Source of the DNA: Akkermansia sp. | GTDB lineage: Bacteria; Verrucomicrobiota; Verrucomicrobiia; Verrucomicrobiales; Akkermansiaceae | Direction: 5' to 3' | NCBI GenBank assembly: GCA_017477935.1 | Contig: JAFVIC010000112.1 | Span: 1 to 64,000, forward strand | DNA length: 64,000 bases | In this document: positions 43,731-52,369 of the stretch, piece after piece | Position numbering within the stretch: position 1 is the stretch's first letter | Layout of the letters: each line of letters begins with the position of its first letter | Translations under genes and position numbers: made by a program | The notes under the pieces: generated by a model | The model's database searches: none | The model's input: the letters and a program-made list of their open reading frames with translations, nothing else | What the model was told of the DNA's origin: nothing

Positions 43731-44387
43731 ATGAAAAGGCTGCTAACCCTCCTCATTGTTGCAATCGTGCTGGCTATACTGGCGGCAGGTGGGTTGTATC
43801 TTTCACCCTATGCGCCCTATGTGCGGCAATACCTGCCCACCATTTTCTACCGCAACCTGCAAGCCGAGCCCGACAACCTGGCAGCTATGGCGCGCAGGCA
43901 AATCGGCGTAACGGTAAAGTACGACCCGGCCTACGAAAAACTGAGCTACCCCGGCGGAGATGTTCCCATGGAGCGCGGCGTATGCACGGATGTGGTGATT
44001 CGCGCGCTGAGACTCAAAGGGGTAGACCTGCAACAACTCGTACACGAGGACATGAGCCGCCACTTCTCCAGCTACCCCAAAAACTGGGGCTTGAAGCGCC
44101 CTGACCGCAACATTGACCACCGCCGTGTACCCAACCTTCAGGTATATTTTACCCGTCGCGGGTGGAGCCTGCCCGTAACGGAAAATCCGGCTGACTACAA
44201 ACCGGGCGACATCGTGACCTGCCGCACGCAAAATGGGCGACCGCACATCATGATAGTGAGCGACCGCGCCACCCTGAGCGGCACCCCCATGGTCATTCAC
44301 AACATGGGGAACGGCACGCGCGAAAACCCGCAGCTCTTCACCTTCCCCCTGACCGGGCATTACCGCCCCATTTACCACAAACCATGA
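43731..44387 (+). CDS. DUF1287 protein with membrane anchor
   Basis: 218 residues of the DUF1287 family (E. coli YijF). An N-terminal hydrophobic segment (residues 2-25) exports or anchors it; the domain follows from about 50. Family motifs: RRQIGVTVKYDPAYEKLSYPGGDVP, ERGVCTDVVIRAL with a likely catalytic Cys, and PHIMIVSDR with a likely His, as in NlpC/P60-like enzymes. The biochemical role is unknown; a cell-wall peptide substrate is plausible. It starts 16 bp after the nuclease-like gene and overlaps the next copy by 4 bp. Confidence 0.85.
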   Translation: MKRLLTLLIVAIVLAILAAGGLYLSPYAPYVRQYLPTIFYRNLQAEPDNLAAMARRQIGVTVKYDPAYEKLSYPGGDVPMERGVCTDVVIRALRLKGVDLQQLVHEDMSRHFSSYPKNWGLKRPDRNIDHRRVPNLQVYFTRRGWSLPVTENPADYKPGDIVTCRTQNGRPHIMIVSDRATLSGTPMVIHNMGNGTRENPQLFTFPLTGHYRPIYHKP

Positions 44388-44950
44388 AAACCGCCCTGCC
44401 CTTCATACTTGCCCTGGCCGCCACAGCGTGGGCCGACAGCCGCCTGCCCGAACTCGCCCGCCGACAGATTGGTATAACGATTGAATACGACGGCTCATAC
44501 GAGCGCCTGACCTACCCCGGGGGAGATGTACCCATCGAGCGCGGCGTGTGCACCGATGTCGTCATCCGCGCGCTGCGCCACCTCGGGTTCGACCTGCAGA
44601 AAGAGGTGCACGAGGACATGAAGCGCAACTTCTCCCGCTACCCCAAGCGCTGGGGGCTCAAGCGCCCCGACAAAAATATCGACCACCGCCGTGTCCCCAA
44701 CCTGCGAACCTTCTTCAAACGCAAAGGTTGGGCGCTGCCCGTCACCGACAACCCGTCAGATTACAAACCCGGCGACCTGGTTACCTGCATTGTAGGCGGC
44801 AGCCTGCCCCACATCATGATAGTGAGCGACCGCACAAACGCTGACGGCGTGCCGCTCATTATCCACAATATCGGCGGCGGCACAGAGGAGGAAGACAGCC
44901 TCTTCGCCTTCCCCCTCGATGGGCACTACAGGCCGCGGCTCAATCAATAA
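44384..44950 (+). CDS. DUF1287 protein, tandem paralog
   Basis: 188 residues with a cleavable signal peptide (MKTALPFILALAATAWA). The domain is closely similar to the preceding gene throughout (RRQIGITIEYDGSYERLTYPGGDVP, ERGVCTDVVIRAL, RWGLKRPDKNIDHRRVPNL, LPHIMIVSDR), so the pair arose by tandem duplication. Here the protein is expected to be soluble in the periplasm, while its neighbour keeps a longer anchor. Last gene of the operon; 12 bp separate it from the convergent outer-membrane protein gene. Confidence 0.85.
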   Translation: MKTALPFILALAATAWADSRLPELARRQIGITIEYDGSYERLTYPGGDVPIERGVCTDVVIRALRHLGFDLQKEVHEDMKRNFSRYPKRWGLKRPDKNIDHRRVPNLRTFFKRKGWALPVTDNPSDYKPGDLVTCIVGGSLPHIMIVSDRTNADGVPLIIHNIGGGTEEEDSLFAFPLDGHYRPRLNQ

Positions 44951-44962
44951 CCGCTCCGGTTA

Positions 44963-45901
44963 TCAGAAGCGGAAATCCACACCGGCACTCACATAGAGAG
45001 CGGGGCGGTAGTGGTGGCTGCTGTAGGCATCCTTGCGGGCGTTGCGCTCCAGGAACTGAGCATTTGTCGTCACCGTAGAACCGACCGAGGCAGTAATAAT
45101 GCGCTTGGTCCGGCCGGGCTGCGAGAAATCATACTCAAAACTACCGCCCACTACGAGCGAACGCACACGGAAAATGCGATCTCCCCGGTCGGTTTCCACC
45201 GCCCACACACCACCGCGGGCTGCAACAAAGGGGCCGAACGACAGTCGCTCCGTTGCACGATACATGGCCTCGAGCTGGTAGCCGTTGAGCTTCACACGCC
45301 AATCTTCACACGGCTGCCACTCAAAGCGCACCATGGGCAGCACAAAAAACTCCGCAAAACGGGGAGATGAAGCCAGACCGAGCGAATAGCTGAAGGTGTC
45401 GCTGTGCTTCACGGTGTAAAATGCGTACGCCGCTACATCAAAGCCCTTCGCCGTGGCCTCGCAATCAGCAGCCAGCTCAGGTGCCAGACCGTAGGTCCAG
45501 CGGTTACCGTTTTCAACCGGAGTAATGAAGGTGATAGGCAACGCAAAATTGTAGAACACATCATTGTGCAAATCCAGCGTGCCACCGGTGTTAATCACGC
45601 TGACTTTGGCATCAAACTGCATATTGAGCATCGTCTTGCCCCACCCGGTCTTGCGCGGGTCCGAAAACGGCACACAGAGCGCGTAGCTCTGCATACTCAG
45701 CTCAGAGCCCCCGCGATGGCGCTCACCCATGCGGGTAAACCACTCGAAGCGAGCGTAGCTGGGTGCCACCCCCGAATCCGGCAGACCATAGCGCCAGCCC
45801 TGCAAACCGGCTAAATCAGCATCTTCTGTCACCTGGGCCGTTACACTCTGTACCCCGGCAGCGGCCAGAGCCACCATCATTGCCTTACTCAGTGCTCTCA
45901 T
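44963..45901 (-). CDS. Outer-membrane beta-barrel protein
   Basis: 312 residues with a signal peptide (ALSKAMMVALAAAGVQSVTAQ). The mature part has alternating strands with aromatic ends and finishes in a Phe-ending strand (LYVSAGVDFRF), the usual signal for outer-membrane insertion. It resembles the DUF6268-type barrels of this phylum, without certainty. The start was placed at the third in-frame ATG: the earlier ones overlap or precede the -10 box, while this one lies 7 bp after it. Confidence 0.72.
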   Translation of the reverse strand: MRALSKAMMVALAAAGVQSVTAQVTEDADLAGLQGWRYGLPDSGVAPSYARFEWFTRMGERHRGGSELSMQSYALCVPFSDPRKTGWGKTMLNMQFDAKVSVINTGGTLDLHNDVFYNFALPITFITPVENGNRWTYGLAPELAADCEATAKGFDVAAYAFYTVKHSDTFSYSLGLASSPRFAEFFVLPMVRFEWQPCEDWRVKLNGYQLEAMYRATERLSFGPFVAARGGVWAVETDRGDRIFRVRSLVVGGSFEYDFSQPGRTKRIITASVGSTVTTNAQFLERNARKDAYSSHHYRPALYVSAGVDFRF

Positions 45902-45908
45902 GCGCATC

Positions 45909-45937
45909 AGTCTACCACTTTCGTTTGATTTTGGCAA
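45909..45937 (-). promoter_or_regulatory. Promoter of the barrel gene
   Basis: On the minus strand: TTGCCA (45932-45937), a 17-bp spacer and TAGACT (45909-45914), 7 bp before the chosen ATG. Confidence 0.65.
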
Positions 45938-46054
45938 GTGTTATATAATTTTAAGTTTGTTTTTCTGATTTAAGACCATCTGACAGAACAATTCATACCA
46001 ACAAGATACCCGCACCTCAGAGATTCTCAACAAGCAAAACGCCACTTTTCCGCT

Positions 46055-46210
46055 ATGGGACAACACTCACGAAGCTCCGGCCGCGAGAATTTCCCCCGCG
46101 ACATCCGCAACCTGCATATCCAACAACCCCGTGAAGGCCAGCTGCCCATAACGCCTGATGGCCATAAGCTGCCGGATTCCAGCCTGGCCCCCTCAGAAGC
46201 TCCCGAATAG
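46055..46210 (+). CDS. Possible small protein, 51 residues
   Basis: An ATG-to-TAG frame of 51 residues in the 415-bp gap before fabH. The product is hydrophilic, with RSSGRENFPRDIRNL and many Pro/Ser/Glu, probably disordered. Codon use (GGC, CTG, CCC, GCC) looks like host coding DNA, unlike the AT-rich flanks, which is the main support. No family (not ribosomal protein L32, which often precedes fabH). No convincing promoter or ribosome site was seen. Confidence 0.35.
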   Translation: MGQHSRSSGRENFPRDIRNLHIQQPREGQLPITPDGHKLPDSSLAPSEAPE

Positions 46211-46275
46211 ATTAAAATTCCGCCAAAAATTCGGAAAAATTGATAATTTTTCTTCTAAAACGCAAAAAAAGCTAG

Positions 46276-46321
46276 TGTTCCCTCTAGCATTGTGGTATTA
46301 TATAGCTGTTCCCTCGAGGGA
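46276..46321 (+). promoter_or_regulatory. Candidate operator before fabH
   Basis: TGTTCCCTC occurs at 46276-46284 and again at 46307-46315, 31 bp apart (about three helix turns). The second copy runs into a perfect palindrome, TCCCTCGAGGGA (46310-46321), and the first sits in a GCTAG/CTAGC inverted repeat (46271-46288). The palindrome lies between the -35 position and the -10 box of fabH, a typical place for a repressor. Confidence 0.45.
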
Positions 46322-46328
46322 GAGAGTC

Positions 46329-46334
46329 TATAAT
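46329..46334 (+). promoter_or_regulatory. fabH -10 box
   Basis: A perfect TATAAT, 20 bp before the fabH ATG. No good -35 box stands 16-18 bp upstream, so the promoter may depend on the operator-like repeats or another factor. Confidence 0.5.
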
Positions 46335-46354
46335 CATACAGAATTGCACAAGCT

Positions 46355-47371
46355 ATGAACGATCTCACAAAGCCTTTCAAGCGCCTGCCGGTGGCTCTCA
46401 TCGGTACCGGTTCCTATGTACCTGAAACCCGCCTGACCAACTCCGACCTGGAGAAGATGGTCGATACTTCCAACGAATGGATTATCGAACGCACCGGTAT
46501 TGAAGAGCGCCGCATTGCCGCCCCCGGAGAAAAGACCAGTGACATGGCTACCCAAGCCGCCAAGCGAGCCATGGAGGCCGCGGGAGTCACGCCCGAGGAA
46601 ATCGACCTCATCATCGTCGGCACCGTCACGCCGGATACCTTCACCCCCTCCACCGCCTGCTATGTGCAGGCCAACATCGGCGCCGTGAACGCCGCAGCCT
46701 TTGACATCTCGGCCGCGTGCTCCAGTTTCCTCTTCGCGCTGAAGACCGCCGTGCAGTACATCGGTTGCGGTCAGGCTCGCACAGCACTCATCATCTCCTC
46801 CGAAAAGCTCAGCCACATTGTGAACTGGGAGGATCGCAGCACCTGCGTGCTCTTTGGTGACGGAGCCGGCGCCGCCGTGCTGCGCACGGGTACGGGCATA
46901 GAGGGCGACAGCGCCATTCTTGCCTCCGACATCGGTTCCGACGGCACCCTGACCGACCTGCTGCTGGTTCCCGGCGGCGGTTCTGCCATCCCCACCACGG
47001 AAGAGAACATTCACGAGAAGCTCTACACCCTGGCCATGCGTGGCAACGAGGTGTTCCGCTACGCCGTGGCGCACATGAAAGATTCCGCCCTGTCACTCAT
47101 CGAGCGCACGGGCATTAAGCCCGAAGAGGTAAACGTTGTGATTCCCCACCAGGCTAACCTGCGTATCATCAACGCTGTGGCTCAACGCCTGGGTATCCCC
47201 GTTGACCGTGTATTCATTAACCTGCAGAAGTATGGCAACACCTCCGGTGCCGCCTGTGCCATCGCGCTGGATGAAGCCGTGCGCTCCGGCAAGGCCAAGA
47301 AGGGCGATATCGTACTGATGGTCACCTTCGGTGCCGGGCTTACCTGGAGTAGTGCAGCCATAAGGCTCTGA
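46355..47371 (+). CDS. fabH: 3-oxoacyl-ACP synthase III FabH
   Basis: FabH condenses acetyl-CoA with malonyl-ACP to start fatty-acid synthesis. 338 residues, normal length. Catalytic Cys122 is in DISAACSSF, His in VIPHQANLRI, Asn in YGNTSGA. The frequent partners plsX, rpmF and fabD are not adjacent, so the gene is transcribed alone. Confidence 0.95.
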   Translation: MNDLTKPFKRLPVALIGTGSYVPETRLTNSDLEKMVDTSNEWIIERTGIEERRIAAPGEKTSDMATQAAKRAMEAAGVTPEEIDLIIVGTVTPDTFTPSTACYVQANIGAVNAAAFDISAACSSFLFALKTAVQYIGCGQARTALIISSEKLSHIVNWEDRSTCVLFGDGAGAAVLRTGTGIEGDSAILASDIGSDGTLTDLLLVPGGGSAIPTTEENIHEKLYTLAMRGNEVFRYAVAHMKDSALSLIERTGIKPEEVNVVIPHQANLRIINAVAQRLGIPVDRVFINLQKYGNTSGAACAIALDEAVRSGKAKKGDIVLMVTFGAGLTWSSAAIRL

Positions 47372-47380
47372 TAAAGACTG

Positions 47381-47418
47381 GTCACAAGTTACGAAAGACA
47401 AGTTTTGTAACATGTGAC
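47381..47418. repeat. Inverted repeat before mfd
   Basis: GTCACAAGTTAC (47381-47392) and GTAACATGTGAC (47407-47418) are inverted copies with one mismatch. The left arm and the bases after it match the arms of the element after prlC at 18 of 21 positions. It could end fabH, regulate mfd, or be a short form of a dispersed repeat. Confidence 0.55.
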
Positions 47419-47429
47419 TCACGAACTTT

Positions 47430-50400
47430 TTGTCATTCCAGCTCACCAGCTACGTCTCGCGCAGCTCAGCTTTCACCGCTGAGCTCGCTCGATTGTATAC
47501 CGATGACACGCAGGCAACCCCGATAGTCTTCCCCTGTACCTGTCCGGCGGCGTATGCCTTTGTGGTGGCGCTCGTTGCAGCCCAGAGCAAAGAAGCCCGG
47601 CGAATCTGGGCCGTGGCAGATGCCCTGCCCATGCAAGAGCGCGTGGCTGCCGAACTGCCGCTATGGGGAGCGCCCGGCATCTTTGTCCCCGAGCGGGAGA
47701 TACATGTGAACAACGGGTTGAGTGACCCGGACCTGGCAGCCGAACGACTGGAAGCCTTGCGCGCCATCGCTGCCACACCGCAAGCCCCACAGGTTGTCGT
47801 GGTGACGGCGGCTGCCCTCAACCAGAGCGCGCCGGCCTTTGCCCAAGCCGCCCCGGACACCACGGTGAGTCTGAAAGTGGGCAGTGAACTCTCGCCGGAG
47901 AGCCTGTGCGCCCGCTTGACGCAGCATGACTTTGAGAGAGTGGAGCAAGTGACAGCCCGCGGCCAATGGAGCCTGCGCGGCGGTATACTCGATGTCTACC
48001 CCCTGCAATCGGCCTGGCCGTTGCGAATCGAGTTCTTCGGCGACGAGGTGGAAAGTATACGCGCCTTCGACATCGACAGCCAGCTCTCCTTCCGCAAACT
48101 GGCGGAGGCCGAGCTGGTGCTCGATGAACCGCCGGCAGACCGCCGCCTGCGCGACCTCATAGCCCCGCAGGACTGGGTGATAGCCCTGCCCGGCAGCGGA
48201 GAGAACGGCCATGTGCTCGTATTTGAAACCCCGCCCGAGGTAGCGGATGTTGTACCCGAGCTGGATGAGCTGCACGCCGGCGAGGCACTCTCCTTCTACG
48301 GCGAACCGCTCGGCTCTTTCGACACCGGTGATTTCGTGATGCAGGAGGCCCGCCGCGCCCTTGCCCGCAACAGCCTGCTGCAGTGGCGTGAGCAGAAGTG
48401 GCGGGTGGTCATGTATTTCCCCCACGAGGGCGAAAAGAAGCGTTTCGAGGAAATCTGCGGAGAGGATGACGCATGGCGTGCCGTACAGAGCCGCGATGGC
48501 GACCTGCCCTTCGGCTTCACCGTGCCGGGAGCTAAGCTTGCGGTGCTCTCCGCCGCCGAGATATTCGGCCGCTACAGCTCACCTCGCGCCCGCAAGCGCG
48601 ACGACCGCGAAGACCGACTGCGCCGCGAGCGAGCACAAGCCCCCCTGCGTGAAATAGCACCGGGCGACTTGGTCATTCACTCCGCCCACGGGTTGGGGAG
48701 GTTCGTCGGCATCGTGCAGGATGCCAAAACCGGCGAACAGGAACTGCACATACAGTACGCCGGTGGCGTGCTGCTGCGCATTCCCCTGCAACAGAGCCAC
48801 CTGGTCAGCAAATATGTGGGCCTGGGAGCCAAAGCCCCCGAGCTCTCCCGCCTGGGGGATGCCCGCTGGCGCCGTGCCTGCCAGGCCGCCGAGCGCGCCG
48901 TGCAGGACTACGCTGCCCAACTGCTCGAAGTACAGGCCGAGCGCGAGAGCAATACCGGCTACGCCCACCCGGCGGACTCCTCATGGATGTGGCAGTTCGA
49001 GAGCTCATTCCCCTACCGCGAAACCCCGGACCAGCAGCGCGCCATCAACCAGTGCAAAGCCGACATGGAAGCCCCGCGCCCCATGGATCGACTCATCTGC
49101 GGCGATGTCGGCTTCGGCAAGACCGAGGTGGCCATACGCGCAGCTTTCAAATGTGTGACCGGCGGACGACAGGCCGCCATACTGGCTCCCACCACTGTGC
49201 TGGCCGACCAGCACTACCGTACCTTCCGCAGCCGCATGAGCGAATACCCCATCCGCATCGAGCTGCTCAGCCGCTTTACCCCTGCCAAAAAGGCTGCGGA
49301 AATCATCGAGGGACTACGCCGGGGCGATGTCGACATTGTTATCGGCACCCATAGGCTCATTTCTAAAACGGTGATTTTCAAGAACCTGGGGCTGGCCGTC
49401 ATCGATGAAGAGCAGCGCTTCGGTGTGCGCCACAAAGAGCAGTTCAAGCGCATGTTCCGCATGGTCGACATGCTCACCCTCTCCGCCACCCCCATCCCCC
49501 GCACCCTCTACGTCGCCCTCATGGGAGCGCGCGACATGAGCACCATCGACACCGCCCCCCTCAACCGCCTGCCCGTACAAACCGCCGTCTGCCCCTACAG
49601 CGAAGAACTCATCACCCGCGCCATCGAGCGCGAAATCGCCCGCAACGGCCAGGTATTCTTCCTGCATAACCGCGTACAGAGCATACACAAAACCGCCGAA
49701 ACTCTGCAACGGCTCGTACCGAAAGCCCGCATTGTCATCGGTCACGGTCAAATGGACAAGAGCGAGCTGGAGTGCGTGATGCGCGACTTCGTGGGGCACA
49801 AAGCCGACATCCTGCTCTCCACCACCATCATCGAGAGCGGCATTGACATCCCGAACGCCAACACCATCATCATCGACCGTGCTGACCGGTTCGGCCTGGC
49901 AGACCTCTACCAGCTGCGCGGCCGCGTGGGGCGCGGTGGTCACCGAGCCTACGCCTACCTGCTGCTCCCGCCGGATGCCCTCTGCACCTCCGACGCCCGC
50001 AAACGTGTGGCAGCCATCAAGCAATACACCGAGCTGGGCAGCGGCTTCAAAATCGCCATGCGCGACCTCGAAATCCGCGGCGCCGGCAACCTGCTCGGCA
50101 CCCAGCAGAGCGGCCACATCGCCGCCATCGGCTTCGAACTTTACTGCCAGTTACTGCGCCAGTCCATCGAGCGCCTGCAGGGCAAAGCCCCCGCCATACG
50201 GGCAGACGCCCAGCTGAAAGCCGACTTCCTCTGCGTGAGCGAGGCCCTGCTCTCCACCCGCCCCGATGCCGACAAACTCATCGGCGCCTTCATCCCCGAG
50301 GCCTGGGTCGAGAGCACCCAAACCCGCATGGCCTGCTACACCCAGCTCGCCAAAGCCCTGACAGAAGATGACGTCGATGACCTGGAGCGCCAATGGATTG

Positions 50401-50627
50401 ACCGTTTCGGCCCCCTGCCCCGCCAGGCCCGCCACCTGCTCATCGCCCACAAAATCAAGCTCATCGCCTCGCGCCGCAACATTTCCAACGTCGAAATCTC
50501 GGGCCAGAAACTCATGCTCACCCGCAACAAGGACTATATCCTGCTCGACCGCCGTTTCCCCCGACTCACCAAAATCCGCCCCGCCGATAAACTCCGCGAA
50601 ACGCTCAAATTCCTGCAGGAGATGTGA
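47430..50627 (+). CDS. mfd: Transcription-repair coupling factor Mfd
   Basis: Mfd removes RNA polymerase stalled at DNA damage and recruits UvrA. 1065 residues, slightly short of E. coli (1148). Order: UvrB-like N-terminal module (RGGILDVYPL, RIEFFGDEVESIR), the polymerase-binding CarD-like domain (IAPGDLVIHSAHGLGRFVGI), the RecG-like translocase with Walker A GDVGFGKTEVA, DEEQRFGV and the TRG region, then the C-terminal autoinhibitory domain. The likely start is TTG at 47430; no in-frame ATG fits the N-terminus. No clear promoter was seen apart from the inverted repeat upstream. Confidence 0.96.
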   Translation: MSFQLTSYVSRSSAFTAELARLYTDDTQATPIVFPCTCPAAYAFVVALVAAQSKEARRIWAVADALPMQERVAAELPLWGAPGIFVPEREIHVNNGLSDPDLAAERLEALRAIAATPQAPQVVVVTAAALNQSAPAFAQAAPDTTVSLKVGSELSPESLCARLTQHDFERVEQVTARGQWSLRGGILDVYPLQSAWPLRIEFFGDEVESIRAFDIDSQLSFRKLAEAELVLDEPPADRRLRDLIAPQDWVIALPGSGENGHVLVFETPPEVADVVPELDELHAGEALSFYGEPLGSFDTGDFVMQEARRALARNSLLQWREQKWRVVMYFPHEGEKKRFEEICGEDDAWRAVQSRDGDLPFGFTVPGAKLAVLSAAEIFGRYSSPRARKRDDREDRLRRERAQAPLREIAPGDLVIHSAHGLGRFVGIVQDAKTGEQELHIQYAGGVLLRIPLQQSHLVSKYVGLGAKAPELSRLGDARWRRACQAAERAVQDYAAQLLEVQAERESNTGYAHPADSSWMWQFESSFPYRETPDQQRAINQCKADMEAPRPMDRLICGDVGFGKTEVAIRAAFKCVTGGRQAAILAPTTVLADQHYRTFRSRMSEYPIRIELLSRFTPAKKAAEIIEGLRRGDVDIVIGTHRLISKTVIFKNLGLAVIDEEQRFGVRHKEQFKRMFRMVDMLTLSATPIPRTLYVALMGARDMSTIDTAPLNRLPVQTAVCPYSEELITRAIEREIARNGQVFFLHNRVQSIHKTAETLQRLVPKARIVIGHGQMDKSELECVMRDFVGHKADILLSTTIIESGIDIPNANTIIIDRADRFGLADLYQLRGRVGRGGHRAYAYLLLPPDALCTSDARKRVAAIKQYTELGSGFKIAMRDLEIRGAGNLLGTQQSGHIAAIGFELYCQLLRQSIERLQGKAPAIRADAQLKADFLCVSEALLSTRPDADKLIGAFIPEAWVESTQTRMACYTQLAKALTEDDVDDLERQWIDRFGPLPRQARHLLIAHKIKLIASRRNISNVEISGQKLMLTRNKDYILLDRRFPRLTKIRPADKLRETLKFLQEM

Positions 50628-50698
50628 GAGGCAACGCAAAAGACAGCTAACTACTCAGCCCTTTATGGTAAAGAGAATGTCAGCGGCACGCCAAATAC

Positions 50699-50726
50699 TT
50701 GAACATTTTCCATATTTTGGTACAAT
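50699..50726 (+). promoter_or_regulatory. Promoter of the restriction-modification locus
   Basis: TTGAAC (50699-50704), a 16-bp spacer and TACAAT (50721-50726), 20 bp before the first methylase ATG. Confidence 0.5.
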
Positions 50727-50746
50727 GTCCGCGTATAGTTCGTTTT

Positions 50747-51661
50747 ATGACAGGGGCAAAACCATTCATTAAGTGGGTTGGAGGTAAGAGTCAACTGATT
50801 AGTCAGTTGGAAGAGTTGCTTCCTGCTGATTTTTGCAAGTGGGAAGAGGCTACCTATATTGAACCTTTTGTTGGCGGAGGAGCTATGCTCTTTCACATGC
50901 TCAGCCACTTTCCCAACATCCAACATGCTGTTATTAACGACATCAATCCGGATTTGACCACCTGCTATGTTACTGTCCGCGATGAGCCGAACAAACTGAT
51001 AAAATCGCTGCAAAGCATACAACTCGAATACGATTCACTTAATAGCGAAGAAGCCAGAAAAGACTTTTACTACAAAATAAGAACTCGTTTCAACGAAAAA
51101 AATCTTTCAGCAGTCGAGAATACGACCCTTTTCTTCTTTCTGAATCGAACCTGTTATAATGGATTGTATAGAGTCAATAAGAGCGGCGGATTTAATGTAC
51201 CTTTCGGCAAGTACGAAACACCAACCATTTTTAATCCCGACATTATCTATGCAGATAGTCAAGTCCTGCAAAAAGTTGAAATCTTAACAGGAGATTTTGA
51301 AAGCACCTTTGAGAAAATACGTAAAAATACGCTGTTCTACTTTGACCCGCCATACCGCCCGCTGAGCAACACATCCAGCTTCAACAGCTACAGCAAAGAA
51401 GATTTCAACGACCTCGCTCAGGTGCGACTTAAAAAGTTCTGTGACCGGGTTCACGAGGCCGGAGCCCACTTTATGCTCAGTAATTCTGACGGACGTGGAA
51501 AGGATATTAACGACACTTTTTTCGATGACTTATACTCAGCATACAGCATCGAAAGAGTCTGGGCTTCCCGATGCGTTAATTCCAATGTTTCAAAACGCGG
51601 TAAGTTAACTGAAATACTTGTCAGGAACTTTAAAATTGGATCAGTTCTAATAACAGCATAG
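50747..51661 (+). CDS. Dam-like adenine methyltransferase (DpnM type)
   Basis: 304 residues of the alpha class of N6-adenine methylases (Dam, DpnM). The SAM motif FIKWVGGKSQL is at residue 6 on, EPFVGGGAM follows, and the catalytic DPPY is in LFYFDPPYRPLS. Dam/DpnM enzymes make Gm6ATC in double-stranded DNA. First gene of a three-gene locus with a MutH-like endonuclease 6 bp downstream and a DpnA-like methylase. The frame opens 48 bp earlier, inside the promoter, so the ATG at 50747 was chosen. The DNA is clearly AT-richer than mfd and lemA on either side. Confidence 0.92.
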   Translation: MTGAKPFIKWVGGKSQLISQLEELLPADFCKWEEATYIEPFVGGGAMLFHMLSHFPNIQHAVINDINPDLTTCYVTVRDEPNKLIKSLQSIQLEYDSLNSEEARKDFYYKIRTRFNEKNLSAVENTTLFFFLNRTCYNGLYRVNKSGGFNVPFGKYETPTIFNPDIIYADSQVLQKVEILTGDFESTFEKIRKNTLFYFDPPYRPLSNTSSFNSYSKEDFNDLAQVRLKKFCDRVHEAGAHFMLSNSDGRGKDINDTFFDDLYSAYSIERVWASRCVNSNVSKRGKLTEILVRNFKIGSVLITA

Positions 51662-51667
51662 CTCATT

Positions 51668-52369
51668 ATGATTAGCAGTAAAGTTTTCGATAGAATGCGT
51701 CCTTTGTTTGACATTATAAGCAAAGCAAAAGGAAAAACTATAGGGCAAATTAAGGATGAGCTGAGCATCGAGCGCAGCAAAATGGTAAAAGGCGCATCTG
51801 GTTTAATCGTTGAAAAACTTCTTGGTTTTGAAAACAACAACCTCGACAGTCCAGACATTCCCGAAATAGGTTGCGAAATAAAAATACTCCCCCTGCAAAA
51901 GAACAGGGACGGAACAATAAAAGCAAAAGAGCCTACGGCCATCCAAATGATAAACTATATAGAGGTGGCTAAAGAAACATGGGAAACTGCAAAACTTCGA
52001 GGAAAAATAGCGCTCACATTTTGGGTTGTATACTTGGCTAAAACAAGTGGAAAAGCCATGGAGCAAAACGACTATGTGATAGTTGACTATTTCTTGGATC
52101 ACCCCAATGATGTCCAAAATGGAATATTCAGAAAGGATTGGGAAAACATTCAGGAATATATCAAAACAGGCAGAGCCGATCAACTATCATGCAGCATGGG
52201 TGAATATCTCGAACCTAAAACCAAAGGAAAAAATAACCAAGATAAAACTGATGCACCTGATGGAAAAGGAGGAACGCTAAAAGCGAGGCGTCGAGCATTT
52301 TACTACAAAAAGAACTACACGAATACTGCAATCATCCCTAATCTTGATTTAACTTCCATAACTGAATGA
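51668..52369 (+). CDS. MutH/Sau3AI-like type II restriction endonuclease
   Basis: 233 residues. Residues ~40-75 match the catalytic core of the MutH/Sau3AI family: KGASGLIVEKLLG with the Glu, PDIPEIGCEIKIL with the Asp and ExK. Members cut at GATC. It lies between two methylases predicted to have the same specificity, so it is a restriction enzyme rather than mismatch-repair MutH. At 233 residues it has one catalytic domain, half of Sau3AI. Its stop overlaps the next gene by 4 bp (ATGA). Confidence 0.85.
   Translation: MISSKVFDRMRPLFDIISKAKGKTIGQIKDELSIERSKMVKGASGLIVEKLLGFENNNLDSPDIPEIGCEIKILPLQKNRDGTIKAKEPTAIQMINYIEVAKETWETAKLRGKIALTFWVVYLAKTSGKAMEQNDYVIVDYFLDHPNDVQNGIFRKDWENIQEYIKTGRADQLSCSMGEYLEPKTKGKNNQDKTDAPDGKGGTLKARRRAFYYKKNYTNTAIIPNLDLTSITE

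Noticed and set aside
51668..52369. MutH of a MutS-MutL-MutH repair system
   Set aside because: MutH occurs mainly in gammaproteobacteria; here the gene sits between two methylases in an AT-rich island far from mutS, so a restriction enzyme is the better reading.
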